A DNA stretch of 62,901 bases from Lachnospiraceae bacterium (GCA_017470735.1 JAFUYB010000064.1:1-62901); one strand, 5' to 3'. Shown: positions 52,355-61,672, numbered from the stretch's first letter. Numbers and translations: made by a program. Notes: generated by a model not told the origin, from the letters alone.

Positions 52355-54352
52355 TCAACAAATCTCAGCGCCACTGGGCATCTCGCGCTCAGGCGTCATC
52401 AGCGACAGATTCCCATCCGCATCCTCTGCGCAGAGCAGCATCCCCTCGGACAGAACGCCTGCGAGCTTGGCGGGCTTGAGATTGACGAGCACCATCACTT
52501 TCTTGCCGACCATCTCCTCAGCAGAATAATATTTCTTGATGCCGCTGACGATCTGCCTGGTCTGGCTGCCGATTTTGACCTGGGAACAGAGCAGTTTTTT
52601 GGACTTCGGCACTTCCTCGCAGGCAATGATCTCCCCTACTGCGAACTGCATTGCGCCAAACTGGTCGAAAGTGATCTCCGGCTTTGGCTCCAGGTTGATT
52701 TCCGATTCAACTGAATCACCGTCGGGATTTGCATCATCTTCTGCAGCAGCACCGGATGCATTCCCGGAAGCGCCGGCCTTCGCCTGCAGCTCTTCCACCC
52801 GCGCCAGCGTTTTTTCCATATCCAGCCGCTCGAACAGGATCTGCGGCTTGTCGGTCACATGCGTGCCGCTTTGATAATGTCCGAATGTATCCAGCCCGTC
52901 ATATGGTATCTCCGCCGCATTCAGCTGTCCCAATATCTTTTCCGATGTCTCCGGCATAAAGCTCTTTAAAAGCACAGCTCCGATGCTGATTCCCTCGACC
53001 AGATTGTACAGCACGGTTGCCAGGCGGTCTTTCTTCGACTCGTCCTTTGCCAGAAGCCACGGCTCGGTCTCATCAATGTACTTATTCAGCCTCTTGAACA
53101 GCGCGAAAATCGCGGTCATTGCGTCGGCTACGCGAAGCCCGGCCATTTTTTCCTCACAAATCTGCCTCGTACCGGTTGCCAGGGCTTTCAGATCGTCGTC
53201 TACAGCTTCCGTCACGCCCTTATCCGCCACCTCGCCGCCAAAATATTTGTTGCTCATTGCGATCGTGCGGTTGACCAGATTGCCAAGCGTATTCGCAAGG
53301 TCGGAATTGATCCGCTCCACCAAAAGCTCCCACGAAATCACGCCGTCATTCTCGAACGGCATCTCATGCAGCAGGAAATAACGCACGGCATCCACGCCGA
53401 ACATGTCCACCAGATCGTCGGCATAAATGACATTGCCTTTGGATTTCGACATCTTGCCGTCTGCCTGGATCAGCCAGGGGTGCCCGAACACCTGCTTGGG
53501 CAGCGGCACATCCAGCGCCATCAGGAAGATCGGCCAGTATATCGTATGGAAACGGATGATGTCTTTTCCGATCAGATGCAGGTCGGCGGGCCAGTATTTT
53601 TTGAACATCTCCGATGAATTGCCGTCCGCGTCGTAGCCGATGCCCGTAATATAATTCGTCAGCGCGTCAAGCCACACATAGGTCACATGCTTCGGATCAA
53701 AATCCACGGGAATCCCCCATGAAAATGAAGTCCGTGACACGCACAGATCCTGCAGCCCCGGCAGAAGGAAATTGTTCATCATCTCATTTTTACGCGACAC
53801 CGGCTGGATGAACTCAGGATGCGTATTGATATGCTCGATCAGACGGTCGGCATATTTGCTCATCTTAAAGAAATAAGCTTCCTCACTGGCTTTCTGAACG
53901 GGTCGCCCGCAATCCGGGCATTTACCGTCGACAAGCTGCGACTCAGTCCAGAACGACTCATCGGGCACACAGTACCAGCCTTCGTACTCGCCCTTGTAAA
54001 TATCGCCCTTGTCGTAAAGCTTTTTAAAGATTTTCTGCACCTGCGCCTCGTGATCTTCATCGGTCGTGCGGATAAAGCGGTCATAAGAAGCGCCCATCAT
54101 ATCCCAGATCCGCTTCACCTCTCCCGCAACCTCGTCCACATACTCCTTCGGGGAAATGCCGGCTTCCTTTGCTTTTTCCTCGATCTTCTGCCCATGCTCG
54201 TCCGTGCCGGTCTGGAAGCGCACATCATACCCTTCGTGGCGGCGGAACCGCGCGATCGCGTCCGCGAGAACGATTTCGTATGTGTTGCCGATATGAGGCT
54301 TGCCTGATGTGTAGGCGATTGCCGTTGTCATGTAAAATTTGCCTTTGTTCAT
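52355..54352 (-). CDS. metG: Methionyl-tRNA synthetase
   Basis: A 665-residue class I synthetase. The HIGH box is PHIGNTYE, and KMSKSKGNV is the KMSKS loop near residue 300. A C-terminal EMAP/Trbp111-like tRNA-binding domain is present (about 555-660, SQVKIGSQTRQIVSGI), joined by an Ala-rich linker. Cysteines CPDCGRP form part of a zinc knuckle. The start at 54352 is set by GGAG six bases upstream. It is preceded by a zinc-ribbon gene and followed by tatD and rsmA. Confidence 0.97.
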   Translation of the reverse strand: MNKGKFYMTTAIAYTSGKPHIGNTYEIVLADAIARFRRHEGYDVRFQTGTDEHGQKIEEKAKEAGISPKEYVDEVAGEVKRIWDMMGASYDRFIRTTDEDHEAQVQKIFKKLYDKGDIYKGEYEGWYCVPDESFWTESQLVDGKCPDCGRPVQKASEEAYFFKMSKYADRLIEHINTHPEFIQPVSRKNEMMNNFLLPGLQDLCVSRTSFSWGIPVDFDPKHVTYVWLDALTNYITGIGYDADGNSSEMFKKYWPADLHLIGKDIIRFHTIYWPIFLMALDVPLPKQVFGHPWLIQADGKMSKSKGNVIYADDLVDMFGVDAVRYFLLHEMPFENDGVISWELLVERINSDLANTLGNLVNRTIAMSNKYFGGEVADKGVTEAVDDDLKALATGTRQICEEKMAGLRVADAMTAIFALFKRLNKYIDETEPWLLAKDESKKDRLATVLYNLVEGISIGAVLLKSFMPETSEKILGQLNAAEIPYDGLDTFGHYQSGTHVTDKPQILFERLDMEKTLARVEELQAKAGASGNASGAAAEDDANPDGDSVESEINLEPKPEITFDQFGAMQFAVGEIIACEEVPKSKKLLCSQVKIGSQTRQIVSGIKKYYSAEEMVGKKVMVLVNLKPAKLAGVLSEGMLLCAEDADGNLSLMTPEREMPSGAEIC

Positions 54353-54383
54353 TTTCATCTCCTGCCCAAGTAAATTTCCGTTC

Positions 54384-54740
54384 CTAATCCTCGTCGTGTA
54401 AAAACTCTCCGCATTTTCCGCAGTAATCCGCATCTTTTGCGACCTGCGCCCCGCAGCGCGGACAGTATTTCGCGCCGCGCCGGTCTGCAAGCTCCTGCCT
54501 CAGCTTGGCTAGCTCATCAAGCAGCTTGCCGATCTCCGTGAAGCTCTCGCCCTCATCATCCTTGTGCTCCGCGTAATATTTCTTGCCAAGCTCCTTGTAC
54601 AGATCGTCCAGATAATTCTCACGGGTCTTGATCTCATACTGCAGCTTCGCCTTTCCCGTCAGCTCCTTTGCCGTCTGCCCGAACTCATGCCCCGCCATGA
54701 TCACGGTATCCTGGATTTTGTCAAAAATACTGCTGTCCAT
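54384..54740 (-). CDS. Zinc-ribbon protein
   Basis: A 118-residue protein. Residues 1-85 are helical and charged, with a likely coiled coil, and the C-terminal ~30 residues form a zinc ribbon, CPRCGAQV then DADYCGKCGEF (two C-x2-C pairs). The family is common in Firmicutes but its role is unknown. GGAGGGCACTA precedes the ATG. It is 32 bases upstream of metG and may be cotranscribed with it. Confidence 0.8.
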   Translation of the reverse strand: MDSSIFDKIQDTVIMAGHEFGQTAKELTGKAKLQYEIKTRENYLDDLYKELGKKYYAEHKDDEGESFTEIGKLLDELAKLRQELADRRGAKYCPRCGAQVAKDADYCGKCGEFLHDED

Positions 54741-54776
54741 TAGTGCCCTCCTTGTTTTTCATTATATGGTGCCTTG

Positions 54777-55172
54777 CTAATTATCTTGCAAATATTTCCC
54801 CACCAAACTTATCACTTCTTCTGCTGTCTGAACTTGCATTTCCGTAATTTTTTTGCTTGCAACATAGAATGTGTCATAATCACTTTTGTGCCTTATTACC
54901 TGTAACTGTGCTATCTTATGTCCCAGTTCATCCGGGAAATCACCTCCATGCACATATTGTCTATTGAAATATGCCAGCGTATCCTTGTGTTTCTTGAATG
55001 CAATTTCCTCCAATGCCAATACTGCATCAATTGCATGGAAACAAGCGTAGTAAGCCCTATTGTTCGCAGCCTTGTATTTTTCCGCTTCTAATAGGAGCTT
55101 TGCCGTATCCAAATCGTCTTCCGCCTGCTCAAAACGATATTTTGACACATCCTTAAAATTGCCAACATCCAT
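54777..55172 (-). CDS. HEPN domain toxin of a HEPN/MNT module
   Basis: A 131-residue HEPN-fold protein. NRAYYACFHAIDAVL is the family core, with Arg and His spaced R-x6-H as in many minimal HEPN RNases or AMP-accepting proteins. The start at 55172 overlaps the stop of the nucleotidyltransferase gene by one base (TGATG), so the pair is translationally coupled. In HEPN/MNT toxin-antitoxin systems the nucleotidyltransferase silences the HEPN partner, sometimes by AMPylation. That this pair works this way is inference. Confidence 0.82.
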   Translation of the reverse strand: MDVGNFKDVSKYRFEQAEDDLDTAKLLLEAEKYKAANNRAYYACFHAIDAVLALEEIAFKKHKDTLAYFNRQYVHGGDFPDELGHKIAQLQVIRHKSDYDTFYVASKKITEMQVQTAEEVISLVGKYLQDN

Positions 55173-55507
55173 CAAATCACGACCCCTTCCAAATCCACGT
55201 TCCGATAGAACATATAGGCATCTTTCCAATAATTAAAGTGATCGGTATTCTGCACCATCGGCATAATGTCCGTGCCATGATCCATATTGAAATCATAGGT
55301 GCAATCAGCAATCTTCATTTCCAGCTCTTCCATCGGCTCCGCTGAGAGCTTTACCAGAAACATAATGTCAATGTCCGAATCCTCCCGGTTGTCGCCTCGG
55401 GCGTGGGATCCGTACAAAATCATGCAGTCTATATTATCTGCTGACACTTCCACAATATTTTTTTTATAATCGTGCAATATTGCCATTAACCTATCATCCA
55501 TCAGCAT
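55172..55507 (-). CDS. Minimal nucleotidyltransferase (MNT) antitoxin
   Basis: A 111-residue protein with the nucleotidyltransferase motif GSHARGDNREDSDID (G-S-x10-D-x-D) near residues 33-47 and an aspartate-containing strand (DIMPMV) later. GGGGGAG lies just upstream of the ATG at 55507; an ATG two codons later is possible. It leads the HEPN gene in one transcript. Such MNT proteins act as antitoxins to HEPN toxins. Confidence 0.88.
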   Translation of the reverse strand: MLMDDRLMAILHDYKKNIVEVSADNIDCMILYGSHARGDNREDSDIDIMFLVKLSAEPMEELEMKIADCTYDFNMDHGTDIMPMVQNTDHFNYWKDAYMFYRNVDLEGVVI

Positions 55508-55698
55508 ACTCTCCCCCGCCGGCACCGTACACCATTTTAATGCAATGGCACATTATAAATGCTTATTTCACTGTCTCATAACTTTCATTTCCACTGCAAA
55601 ACCAGCCGTCAAGTGTTCGCGCCACAAGCCACGACAAAGCTGCCATTGCCGCCGCGAATGGCTACAAGTTAATATATAATTTTACCATACACAAAGAC

Positions 55699-56649
55699 TC
55701 AACGCAAACAGATGTAAATCAGATAAACGACATACAGCGCAACCATTGCCGCGCCTTCCCGCTTGCCGATCTGCTTTTTCGTGACGCAGAAAATCCATGT
55801 GAGTAATGAGAATGCCAGCAGAACAAAAATGTCGATCATATTCTCCCGGAGAAACGGGATCGGCGAGATTGCCGCGGCCGTTCCCAGGATCAGCAGGACA
55901 TTGAAAATATTTGAACCGATCACATTGCCGACCGCCATGTCCAGCTCGTTTTTCCGCGCGGCAACCATCGAAGTCACAAGCTCCGGCAGGCTCGTCCCGC
56001 ACGCCACGATCGTCAGTCCGATCAGCGTTTCCGTAACGCCGAGCTGCCGCGCGATCACGACCGCGCCGTTTACGACCCAGTCTCCGCCGAATTTGATCGC
56101 AACAGCTCCGCCGATAATGAAAAGAATGTCCTTCAGAATCGAACCGCTTTCCTGCGCGTCATCGCCGCCCTCCTCGTTTTCTTCACTTCTTCCCGCAAGG
56201 GCGGAACGAACCATAAGCGCCAAAAATACAACGAAAATTGCCAGAAATGCAATGCCATCCCCTCTGGTCAGCTCCATGCCATGCAGACCGAGCGCCAGCA
56301 GCATGACCATACAGAACACGGAGAACGGATAATCTCTTCTCAAAACATCCCTCGAAACGGATAATTGGCTTAAAATCGCGCTGGCTCCGAGGACGACCAT
56401 CAGATTGAAGAGATTGGAACCGACAACATTGGAGACGGCCAGTGAATTGCTTCCGCTCGCCGAAGCCGCCACGGATACCGACAGTTCGGGCAGGCTCGTC
56501 CCCATCGCGACGATCGTCATACCGATCACGAGCGACGGAACCCGGAAACGGCGGGCTACCGATGAACTGCCGTCCACAAAGAAATCCGCGCCTTTGATTA
56601 AGAGTATGAAGCCTAAGATCAGAAATATGATTGCCTGAATGGTTTGCAT
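55699..56649 (-). CDS. CaCA family Na+/Ca2+ (K+/H+) exchanger (YrbG type)
   Basis: A 316-residue antiporter with about ten helices in two homologous halves. The alpha repeats are visible as GTSLPELSVSVAAS with NVVGSNLFN, and GTSLPELVTSMVAA with GNVIGSNIFN. An acidic loop (about 155-170, EENEEGGDD) joins the halves. It probably exchanges Ca2+ or K+ for Na+ or H+. It is followed in position by the MntP gene, both on the minus strand, with a 44-base gap. Confidence 0.92.
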   Translation of the reverse strand: MQTIQAIIFLILGFILLIKGADFFVDGSSSVARRFRVPSLVIGMTIVAMGTSLPELSVSVAASASGSNSLAVSNVVGSNLFNLMVVLGASAILSQLSVSRDVLRRDYPFSVFCMVMLLALGLHGMELTRGDGIAFLAIFVVFLALMVRSALAGRSEENEEGGDDAQESGSILKDILFIIGGAVAIKFGGDWVVNGAVVIARQLGVTETLIGLTIVACGTSLPELVTSMVAARKNELDMAVGNVIGSNIFNVLLILGTAAAISPIPFLRENMIDIFVLLAFSLLTWIFCVTKKQIGKREGAAMVALYVVYLIYICLR

Positions 56650-56693
56650 TTTAAATTTCCTCTATTTGTTATCCTTAAAACAGTTTTTATCGT

Positions 56694-57344
56694 TTACGAC
56701 AGCAAATGCTCCAACAATATCCTCACACCCAGGAATATCAGTATCACGCCTCCCGCAGCCTCCGCGCGGCTTTGGAAGCGCGTTCCGGTAAAATGCCCGA
56801 TGACCACGCCTGCTGCCGAAATCGTAAATGTTGTGCACCCGATCAGCGCTGCGGCGGGCAGGATTTCCACTGAAAGAAATGAAAATGTCACACCGATTGC
56901 CAATGCGTCAATGCTTGTGGCTATGGCCAGAAGCAGAAGTTCCATTGGGTGCAATGGCGAAGCGGATTCTCTTGTTGTTCTATGGGTCAACTTTTTACCA
57001 TCCGCGACAGCCTCTTCATTAGTTGTTTCTTCTCTCAACAATACCCCGCCGTGCTTCTGCCCGTCTGCTTCCTCATGCGCCGCATCCCATATCATCTTTC
57101 CGCCGATCAGTGCCAAAAGCACAAACGCGATCCAATGGTCAAAGGCTGCGATCCGCTCCGCAAAAGCGCTCCCGAGCAGCCATCCGGTCAACGGCATCAA
57201 TGCCTGAAAACCGCCGAACGCCAATGCGATTGCAAAAAGCTGGCGCCGGTTTATCCGTGGCATGGCAAGCCCTTTTACGATCGAAACCGCAAAGGCATCC
57301 ATCGACAGACCGACGCCGACCAAAAATATTTCCCATACAGACAT
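56694..57344 (-). CDS. mntP: Manganese efflux pump MntP
   Basis: A 216-residue membrane protein with six helices in two halves. GLSMDAFAVSIVKGL and ATSIDALAIGVTFSF are the paired Asp-containing motifs, and FGGFQALMPLTGW and FTISAAGVVIG the following helices. It exports Mn2+. A hydrophilic loop of about 45 residues (about 90-135) separates the halves and is longer than usual. No yybP-ykoY riboswitch could be recognised upstream; the gene starts 31 bases after the PAP2 gene. Confidence 0.92.
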   Translation of the reverse strand: MSVWEIFLVGVGLSMDAFAVSIVKGLAMPRINRRQLFAIALAFGGFQALMPLTGWLLGSAFAERIAAFDHWIAFVLLALIGGKMIWDAAHEEADGQKHGGVLLREETTNEEAVADGKKLTHRTTRESASPLHPMELLLLAIATSIDALAIGVTFSFLSVEILPAAALIGCTTFTISAAGVVIGHFTGTRFQSRAEAAGGVILIFLGVRILLEHLLS

Positions 57345-57374
57345 AGCTTGTCCTTCTCCGCCCCAACTGACAGA

Positions 57375-57929
57375 TCAGTCCCGCTTTTCCAAAACCGGGA
57401 TCTTGAAGTCGGGATGCGCCTTGTAGAAATCGCGCACCAGCATTCCTGCCAAAAGGCCGGAAATGATACCGCAGACCGCCCCGACCAAAACATCCGTCGG
57501 AAAATGGACAAACAGATACAGCCGCGACAATCCGATCAGCGTCGCCAGCAAAAGCGCCAAAAATCCCCAAAACTTGTGGTAGAAGAAAATCGCCGTCGCG
57601 CCCGCGAAGGAAAACGAAGTGTGCCCCGATGGGAATGAATAGTCATCCGGCACTTCCACGAGAAGCGCAACCGACGGGTCGATCCAGCACGGCCGATCCC
57701 GCTGTACAATATTTTTCAGTATGATATTGCAGAGCAGTACCGACAGACACAACGCCAGCCAGCCGGTCAGCCCGACCTTTTTATCCTTGCCTAAAAACAG
57801 AATCGCCAATATCAGAATGATCCAGAAAATCCCTTTTTCGGCGAGCATTGTCAGTCCTAGCGCCACCTTATCCATCACCGGACCGTGCAGATCCTGAAAC
57901 CAATACAATATGTCAAATTCCCAGCTCAT
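57375..57929 (-). CDS. PAP2 family phosphatase
   Basis: A 184-residue integral membrane phosphatase. The three motifs are present: KNIVQRDRP, SFPSGHTSF and SRLYLFVHFPTD. Members hydrolyse phosphatidate, undecaprenyl pyrophosphate or related lipids; the substrate is not readable here. The start at 57929 is set by AAAGGGAG upstream. The gene precedes mntP on the same strand. Confidence 0.93.
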   Translation of the reverse strand: MSWEFDILYWFQDLHGPVMDKVALGLTMLAEKGIFWIILILAILFLGKDKKVGLTGWLALCLSVLLCNIILKNIVQRDRPCWIDPSVALLVEVPDDYSFPSGHTSFSFAGATAIFFYHKFWGFLALLLATLIGLSRLYLFVHFPTDVLVGAVCGIISGLLAGMLVRDFYKAHPDFKIPVLEKRD

Positions 57930-58043
57930 GTATGCTCCCTTTCCAAATCCGTGCCGCCGCATTTTCGCAAACACCGCTATATTGCCGCATTCATACGGTG
58001 TGCCCCTGTCATGCTGATTTCACAAAATGGCCATTTGCGAAAA

Positions 58044-59264
58044 CTACGCCAGCTCCACTTTTGTAAACTTCTTCTTCCCTTTTTTCAGAATAAATTCACC
58101 ATCAAAATCTGCTTTCACGAATGATGCCTTCGCATCTGCGACCTTCTCGCCATTGACCGACACGCCGCCCTGCTCGACGGCACGCCGCGCCTCATTTTTG
58201 GAGGCAGTCAGCCCTGCCGCCACAAGCAGATTGAGAAGACCGATCGAACCGTCGGCAAAATCATCCTCCGACAGAACCGCCGTCGGCATATTCTCCGAGG
58301 ATCCGCCTGAAAATACCGCGCGGGATGCTTCCTGCGCTTTTTTTGCCTCTTCCTCGCCATGAACCAGATTCGTCAGCTCGAACGCCAGTATATCCTTTGC
58401 CTCGTTCAGCTTGGTGCCCTCCCAGCCTTCCATCTCGGCGATCTGCTCCAACGGCAGGAATGTCAGCATCTTGATGCACTTTATGACATCGGCATCGTTC
58501 ACATTGCGCCAATACTGGTAGAACTCATACGGCGAAGTCTTATCCGGATCGAGCCACACCGCGCCGCTGGCGGTCTTGCCCATTTTCTTGCCCTCGGAAT
58601 TGAGTAAAAGCTGGATCGTCATCGCATATGCGTCTTTACCGAGCTTCCGGCGGATCAGCTCCGTCCCCGCAAGCATATTGCTCCACTGGTCGTCGCCGCC
58701 GAACTGCATATTGCAGCCGTAATCCTGGTACAGACGGTAGAAATCATAGGACTGCATGATCATGTAGTTGAACTCAAAGAATGACAGCCCGCGCTCCATA
58801 CGGTTCTTGTAGCACTCCGCCGCCAGCATCCGGTTTACCGAAAAATGCGTGCCGACTTCCCGCAGAAGCTCGATGTAATTCAGATCCAAAAGCCAGTCCG
58901 CATTGTTGACGATCTGCGCCTTGCCCTCTCCGAACTCGATGAAACGCGCCATCTGCTTCTTAAAGCAGTCAATATTGTGGTTGATCGTCTCCACGGTCAT
59001 CATCTGCCGCATATCTGTCCGCCCGGACGGATCGCCGATCATGCCCGTACCGCCGCCAAGGAGCGCGATCGGACGGTTGCCCGCCATCTGCAGCCGCTTC
59101 ATCAGGCACAGTGCCATAAAATGCCCGACATGCAGGCTGTCTGCCGTCGGATCAAATCCGATATAAAATGTCGCCTTGCCGTTGTTTACCAGCTCCCGTA
59201 TCTCTGCCTCGTCCGTCACCTGCGCAATCAAGCCCCGCGCCACCAGTTCCTCATAAATCTGCAT
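58044..59264 (-). CDS. tyrS: Tyrosyl-tRNA synthetase
   Basis: A 406-residue class I synthetase. FDPTADSLHVGHFMAL is the HIGH region, FFEFNYMIMQSYDF and QFGGDDQWSNM the tyrosine pocket, and GKKMGKT the KMSKS loop. A C-terminal S4 RNA-binding domain (about 345-406) is present. GGGAGGAG lies before the ATG at 59264. I could not find a T-box leader, because a small ORF lies only 32 bases upstream. Confidence 0.97.
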   Translation of the reverse strand: MQIYEELVARGLIAQVTDEAEIRELVNNGKATFYIGFDPTADSLHVGHFMALCLMKRLQMAGNRPIALLGGGTGMIGDPSGRTDMRQMMTVETINHNIDCFKKQMARFIEFGEGKAQIVNNADWLLDLNYIELLREVGTHFSVNRMLAAECYKNRMERGLSFFEFNYMIMQSYDFYRLYQDYGCNMQFGGDDQWSNMLAGTELIRRKLGKDAYAMTIQLLLNSEGKKMGKTASGAVWLDPDKTSPYEFYQYWRNVNDADVIKCIKMLTFLPLEQIAEMEGWEGTKLNEAKDILAFELTNLVHGEEEAKKAQEASRAVFSGGSSENMPTAVLSEDDFADGSIGLLNLLVAAGLTASKNEARRAVEQGGVSVNGEKVADAKASFVKADFDGEFILKKGKKKFTKVELA

Positions 59265-59296
59265 GAAAATGCTCCTCCCTTGCGTATCTGGAACCC

Positions 59297-59443
59297 TCAA
59301 TCTTCTAAATACTGTTGGATGTGATCCAATGTCTTTTTCAATCGGTCATCCCTGACCGCCTCATCCTTGGTCTCTTTTGCTTCTTTTATATTATCTTTCA
59401 CAAAATTTAAAAGTAATTTTAATTCTTTCTCGCTTATCGCCAT
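59297..59443 (-). CDS. Small helical protein upstream of tyrS (48 aa)
   Basis: GGAGG lies six bases before the ATG. The peptide starts MAISEKELKLLLNFVKDNI and ends in QQYLED; it is entirely helical and charged. It ends 32 bases before tyrS and follows the aldolase gene by twelve bases, so it may be cotranscribed with both. I do not recognise a family. Its strong ribosome site supports real translation. Confidence 0.6.
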   Translation of the reverse strand: MAISEKELKLLLNFVKDNIKEAKETKDEAVRDDRLKKTLDHIQQYLED

Positions 59444-59455
59444 TTTACGCCTCCT

Positions 59456-60418
59456 TTACTGCTGCATCAACATCAGTGACATGCCGCCGACCTCCTGGTC
59501 GGAAAATACCGCTTCCAGCCGTCCGTCTTCGTCGTAACGCGCGAACGGATTGTCAAAGGTCAGCCCTTTTTCCTTGAGATACGCCATCGCCCGTCCCAGA
59601 TGGTAGGTGCGGTAGGCGATATGCCCATACAGCCCCGGTCCGCCCGGCTTCACCCCTTCAAAGAAATTGCCGACAAAGAAGCCCGCCGTGTCCTCGTACA
59701 TGTCCGCGTCAAATATCCGCGCCAGATCCTCTGCGGCACTCTCTGCTTCTTCATCCTTCGGGAAATTCAGCCCCACATGGTCGTAGGTGAAGCCCAGCAT
59801 CAATCGGACGGCACGCGCGCATTTGTTCTGAATCCCCTGCATATCACCGAAACGGATCATCTCCTGCGTCGCCATCCAGTTGCCCGCCACCGCAAGCACC
59901 TTGTTGGAACGCAGGTAATCCGCCACATTATCCTCATTCAGCCCGCCGCTCGGCATGAACCGCAGTCCGGGATAAGGCTCGCTCATTGCACGGAGCGCCT
60001 TGATTCCGCCATTCGACTCCGCCGGGAAAAATTTCACCAGCGACAGTCCCAGCCTGAGCGCGTTTTCGATGTCCGTCGGCGTACTCACGCCCGGTATCAC
60101 CGGTATGTCCTTGTCCAGACAGTAGCGCACGATTTCATCGTGAATCCCCGGACTCACGATGAACTTTGCCCCCGCCTTGACCGCGGCGTCCACCTGCTCG
60201 ATCGTCAGCACCGTTCCCGCGCCGATCAGCATCCCCGGTATCGCGTTTGCCATCAGGCGGATTGAGTCTTCCGCCGCCTCGGTGCGGAACGTGACCTCCG
60301 CCATCGAAATACCGCCATCCGCAATCGCCCTGCCGACCGGTATCGCGTCAATCGCGTCGTGCAGCGTCAGCTCCGGCAGTACGCCCAGTTCCTCAATCCT
60401 TTTGAAAATATCAGACAT
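59456..60418 (-). CDS. KDPG/KHG aldolase fused to a VOC-like domain
   Basis: A 320-residue fusion. Residues about 1-205 are a KDPG/KHG aldolase: EVTFRTEAAEDSI with the catalytic Glu, IGAGTVLT, KFIVSPG, and LVKFFPAE with the Schiff-base Lys. Residues about 210-320 resemble a small VOC (glyoxalase/bleomycin) fold, FTYDHVGLN at the start and AYRTYHLGRAMAYLKEKG later; metal-ligand residues cannot be confirmed. The enzyme cleaves 2-keto-3-deoxy-6-phosphogluconate to pyruvate and glyceraldehyde-3-phosphate. GGGAGGGG lies upstream. No Entner-Doudoroff neighbour is present. Confidence 0.82.
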   Translation of the reverse strand: MSDIFKRIEELGVLPELTLHDAIDAIPVGRAIADGGISMAEVTFRTEAAEDSIRLMANAIPGMLIGAGTVLTIEQVDAAVKAGAKFIVSPGIHDEIVRYCLDKDIPVIPGVSTPTDIENALRLGLSLVKFFPAESNGGIKALRAMSEPYPGLRFMPSGGLNEDNVADYLRSNKVLAVAGNWMATQEMIRFGDMQGIQNKCARAVRLMLGFTYDHVGLNFPKDEEAESAAEDLARIFDADMYEDTAGFFVGNFFEGVKPGGPGLYGHIAYRTYHLGRAMAYLKEKGLTFDNPFARYDEDGRLEAVFSDQEVGGMSLMLMQQ

Positions 60419-60433
60419 GGCTTCCCCTCCCTT

Positions 60434-61672
60434 TTATTCTGCCGGGTGTTCCGCAAAATAAGCCTCTATCCGCGCCTTCCCGTTCGCCTTTATATCCTCA
60501 TAATAGAAATCATAATCGTGGCTGTGAAAGCTCTCTGTTCCGAATATCTCCGTGTTCTCATTGTAATCGTCCTGCGTCGTGCAGATAACCGTGCCGCGCT
60601 CCAAATCCACCGTCGCGTCCGCCACGCCCGGCACCACTTCCCACATATCGTTCACCTGCTCCGCCGATGTGATCGTGCCGTCCTTCATTCCCGCTGCCAC
60701 CGCCGCTTCGTCAAGTGTCCGGCTGCCAAGGCTTTCCGACGCGTCCGCCGTGGTCGTGTCGCGTTTCCAGTTGATGGGATTGATGGAAACGGCGTTTCCT
60801 TCCACAATCAGGCTCGGTCCCTCATTGTCAGGTCCTTCCGTGTTCCAGGAAATGATAACGCCCGTGTCATCCGCGCCCTCAGCAAATTTCACATAAGGAT
60901 GCTCTTCCAGCCAGTCATCCGTCACCGAAAACCCGACCGCATAACAAGCCACCATCCGCTCAAGATAATCCGGGTGGGCCTGCATATATTCGCCCAGGGT
61001 GATCTTCAACAGGCATGCCCCCTGCGAGTGTCCCGCCAGAATGAACGGCCGCCCATTGTTGTAATGCTCAAAGAAGTAATCCAGCGCCGCATAAATATCT
61101 GTCCGCTGCTCCTGCATATTGTATTCTTCGTATTCCTCGCCCGTCATCCCCTTGGCTACGGCAAGGTTGGTCTGCCGGTAATACGGCGCGTACACATTTG
61201 TGTAATCCCCGAACGCCGAACCCGTCTTCCCATAGACAAGCTGGGCGATAAGCCGCACTTCCTTGTCGTCAACCGCTGACAGATCCGTACCGTCCTCATC
61301 GTCATAAACAGTCGGGTAAATGTAAAAAAGATCCACATCCTCATCCGGCTCGGTGTCACAGTACATCCAATTGTCCGCCACCGAATAATCCGTCGGTGTC
61401 CCGATCAGGTCGCGGATTTCAAAATCGGCTGCTTTGTCACCGGCATCACCATTTTCTGCCGCACCACCCGCGTCGCTTTCATTCGCAGTTCCGTCGGCAT
61501 TTTCGTCGTTCGCATCTCCATTGGCGTTTCCACCGCCTGCGGCTCCGTCCGCTGCTTCTTCCGTCTGCGCAGTTGCCGCGTCGTCCGACGCCGCGCCGCC
61601 AGCGCATCCGCCCAGTCCAAGCACTGCTGCCAGCGCCAGCGCCGCCAATCTCCATTTTCTCATCTCTCCCAT
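60434..61672 (-). CDS. DUF3089 lipoprotein, putative alpha/beta hydrolase
   Basis: A 412-residue lipoprotein. The lipobox LGGC (Cys near residue 23) follows a basic N-terminus. A low-complexity Ala/Asn/Asp/Glu linker (about 25-80) leads to a DUF3089-type hydrolase domain. FILAGHSQGACL is the nucleophile elbow (Ser in GHSQG), YPTVYDDE and PYYRQTNL are earlier motifs, and SHDYDFYYEDI near the end may carry the His. The reaction is unknown, probably an esterase or lipase. The start at 61672 has AGGGG upstream; an ATG nine bases later is possible. Confidence 0.82.
   Translation of the reverse strand: MGEMRKWRLAALALAAVLGLGGCAGGAASDDAATAQTEEAADGAAGGGNANGDANDENADGTANESDAGGAAENGDAGDKAADFEIRDLIGTPTDYSVADNWMYCDTEPDEDVDLFYIYPTVYDDEDGTDLSAVDDKEVRLIAQLVYGKTGSAFGDYTNVYAPYYRQTNLAVAKGMTGEEYEEYNMQEQRTDIYAALDYFFEHYNNGRPFILAGHSQGACLLKITLGEYMQAHPDYLERMVACYAVGFSVTDDWLEEHPYVKFAEGADDTGVIISWNTEGPDNEGPSLIVEGNAVSINPINWKRDTTTADASESLGSRTLDEAAVAAGMKDGTITSAEQVNDMWEVVPGVADATVDLERGTVICTTQDDYNENTEIFGTESFHSHDYDFYYEDIKANGKARIEAYFAEHPAE

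Noticed and set aside
56950..57640. Plus-strand frames across mntP and the PAP2 gene
   Set aside because: No signal or domain; the minus strand holds two complete membrane protein genes.
59265..59296. Possible T-box leader upstream of tyrS
   Set aside because: Only 32 bases separate tyrS from the small ORF, and no T-box sequence or specifier stem is present there.
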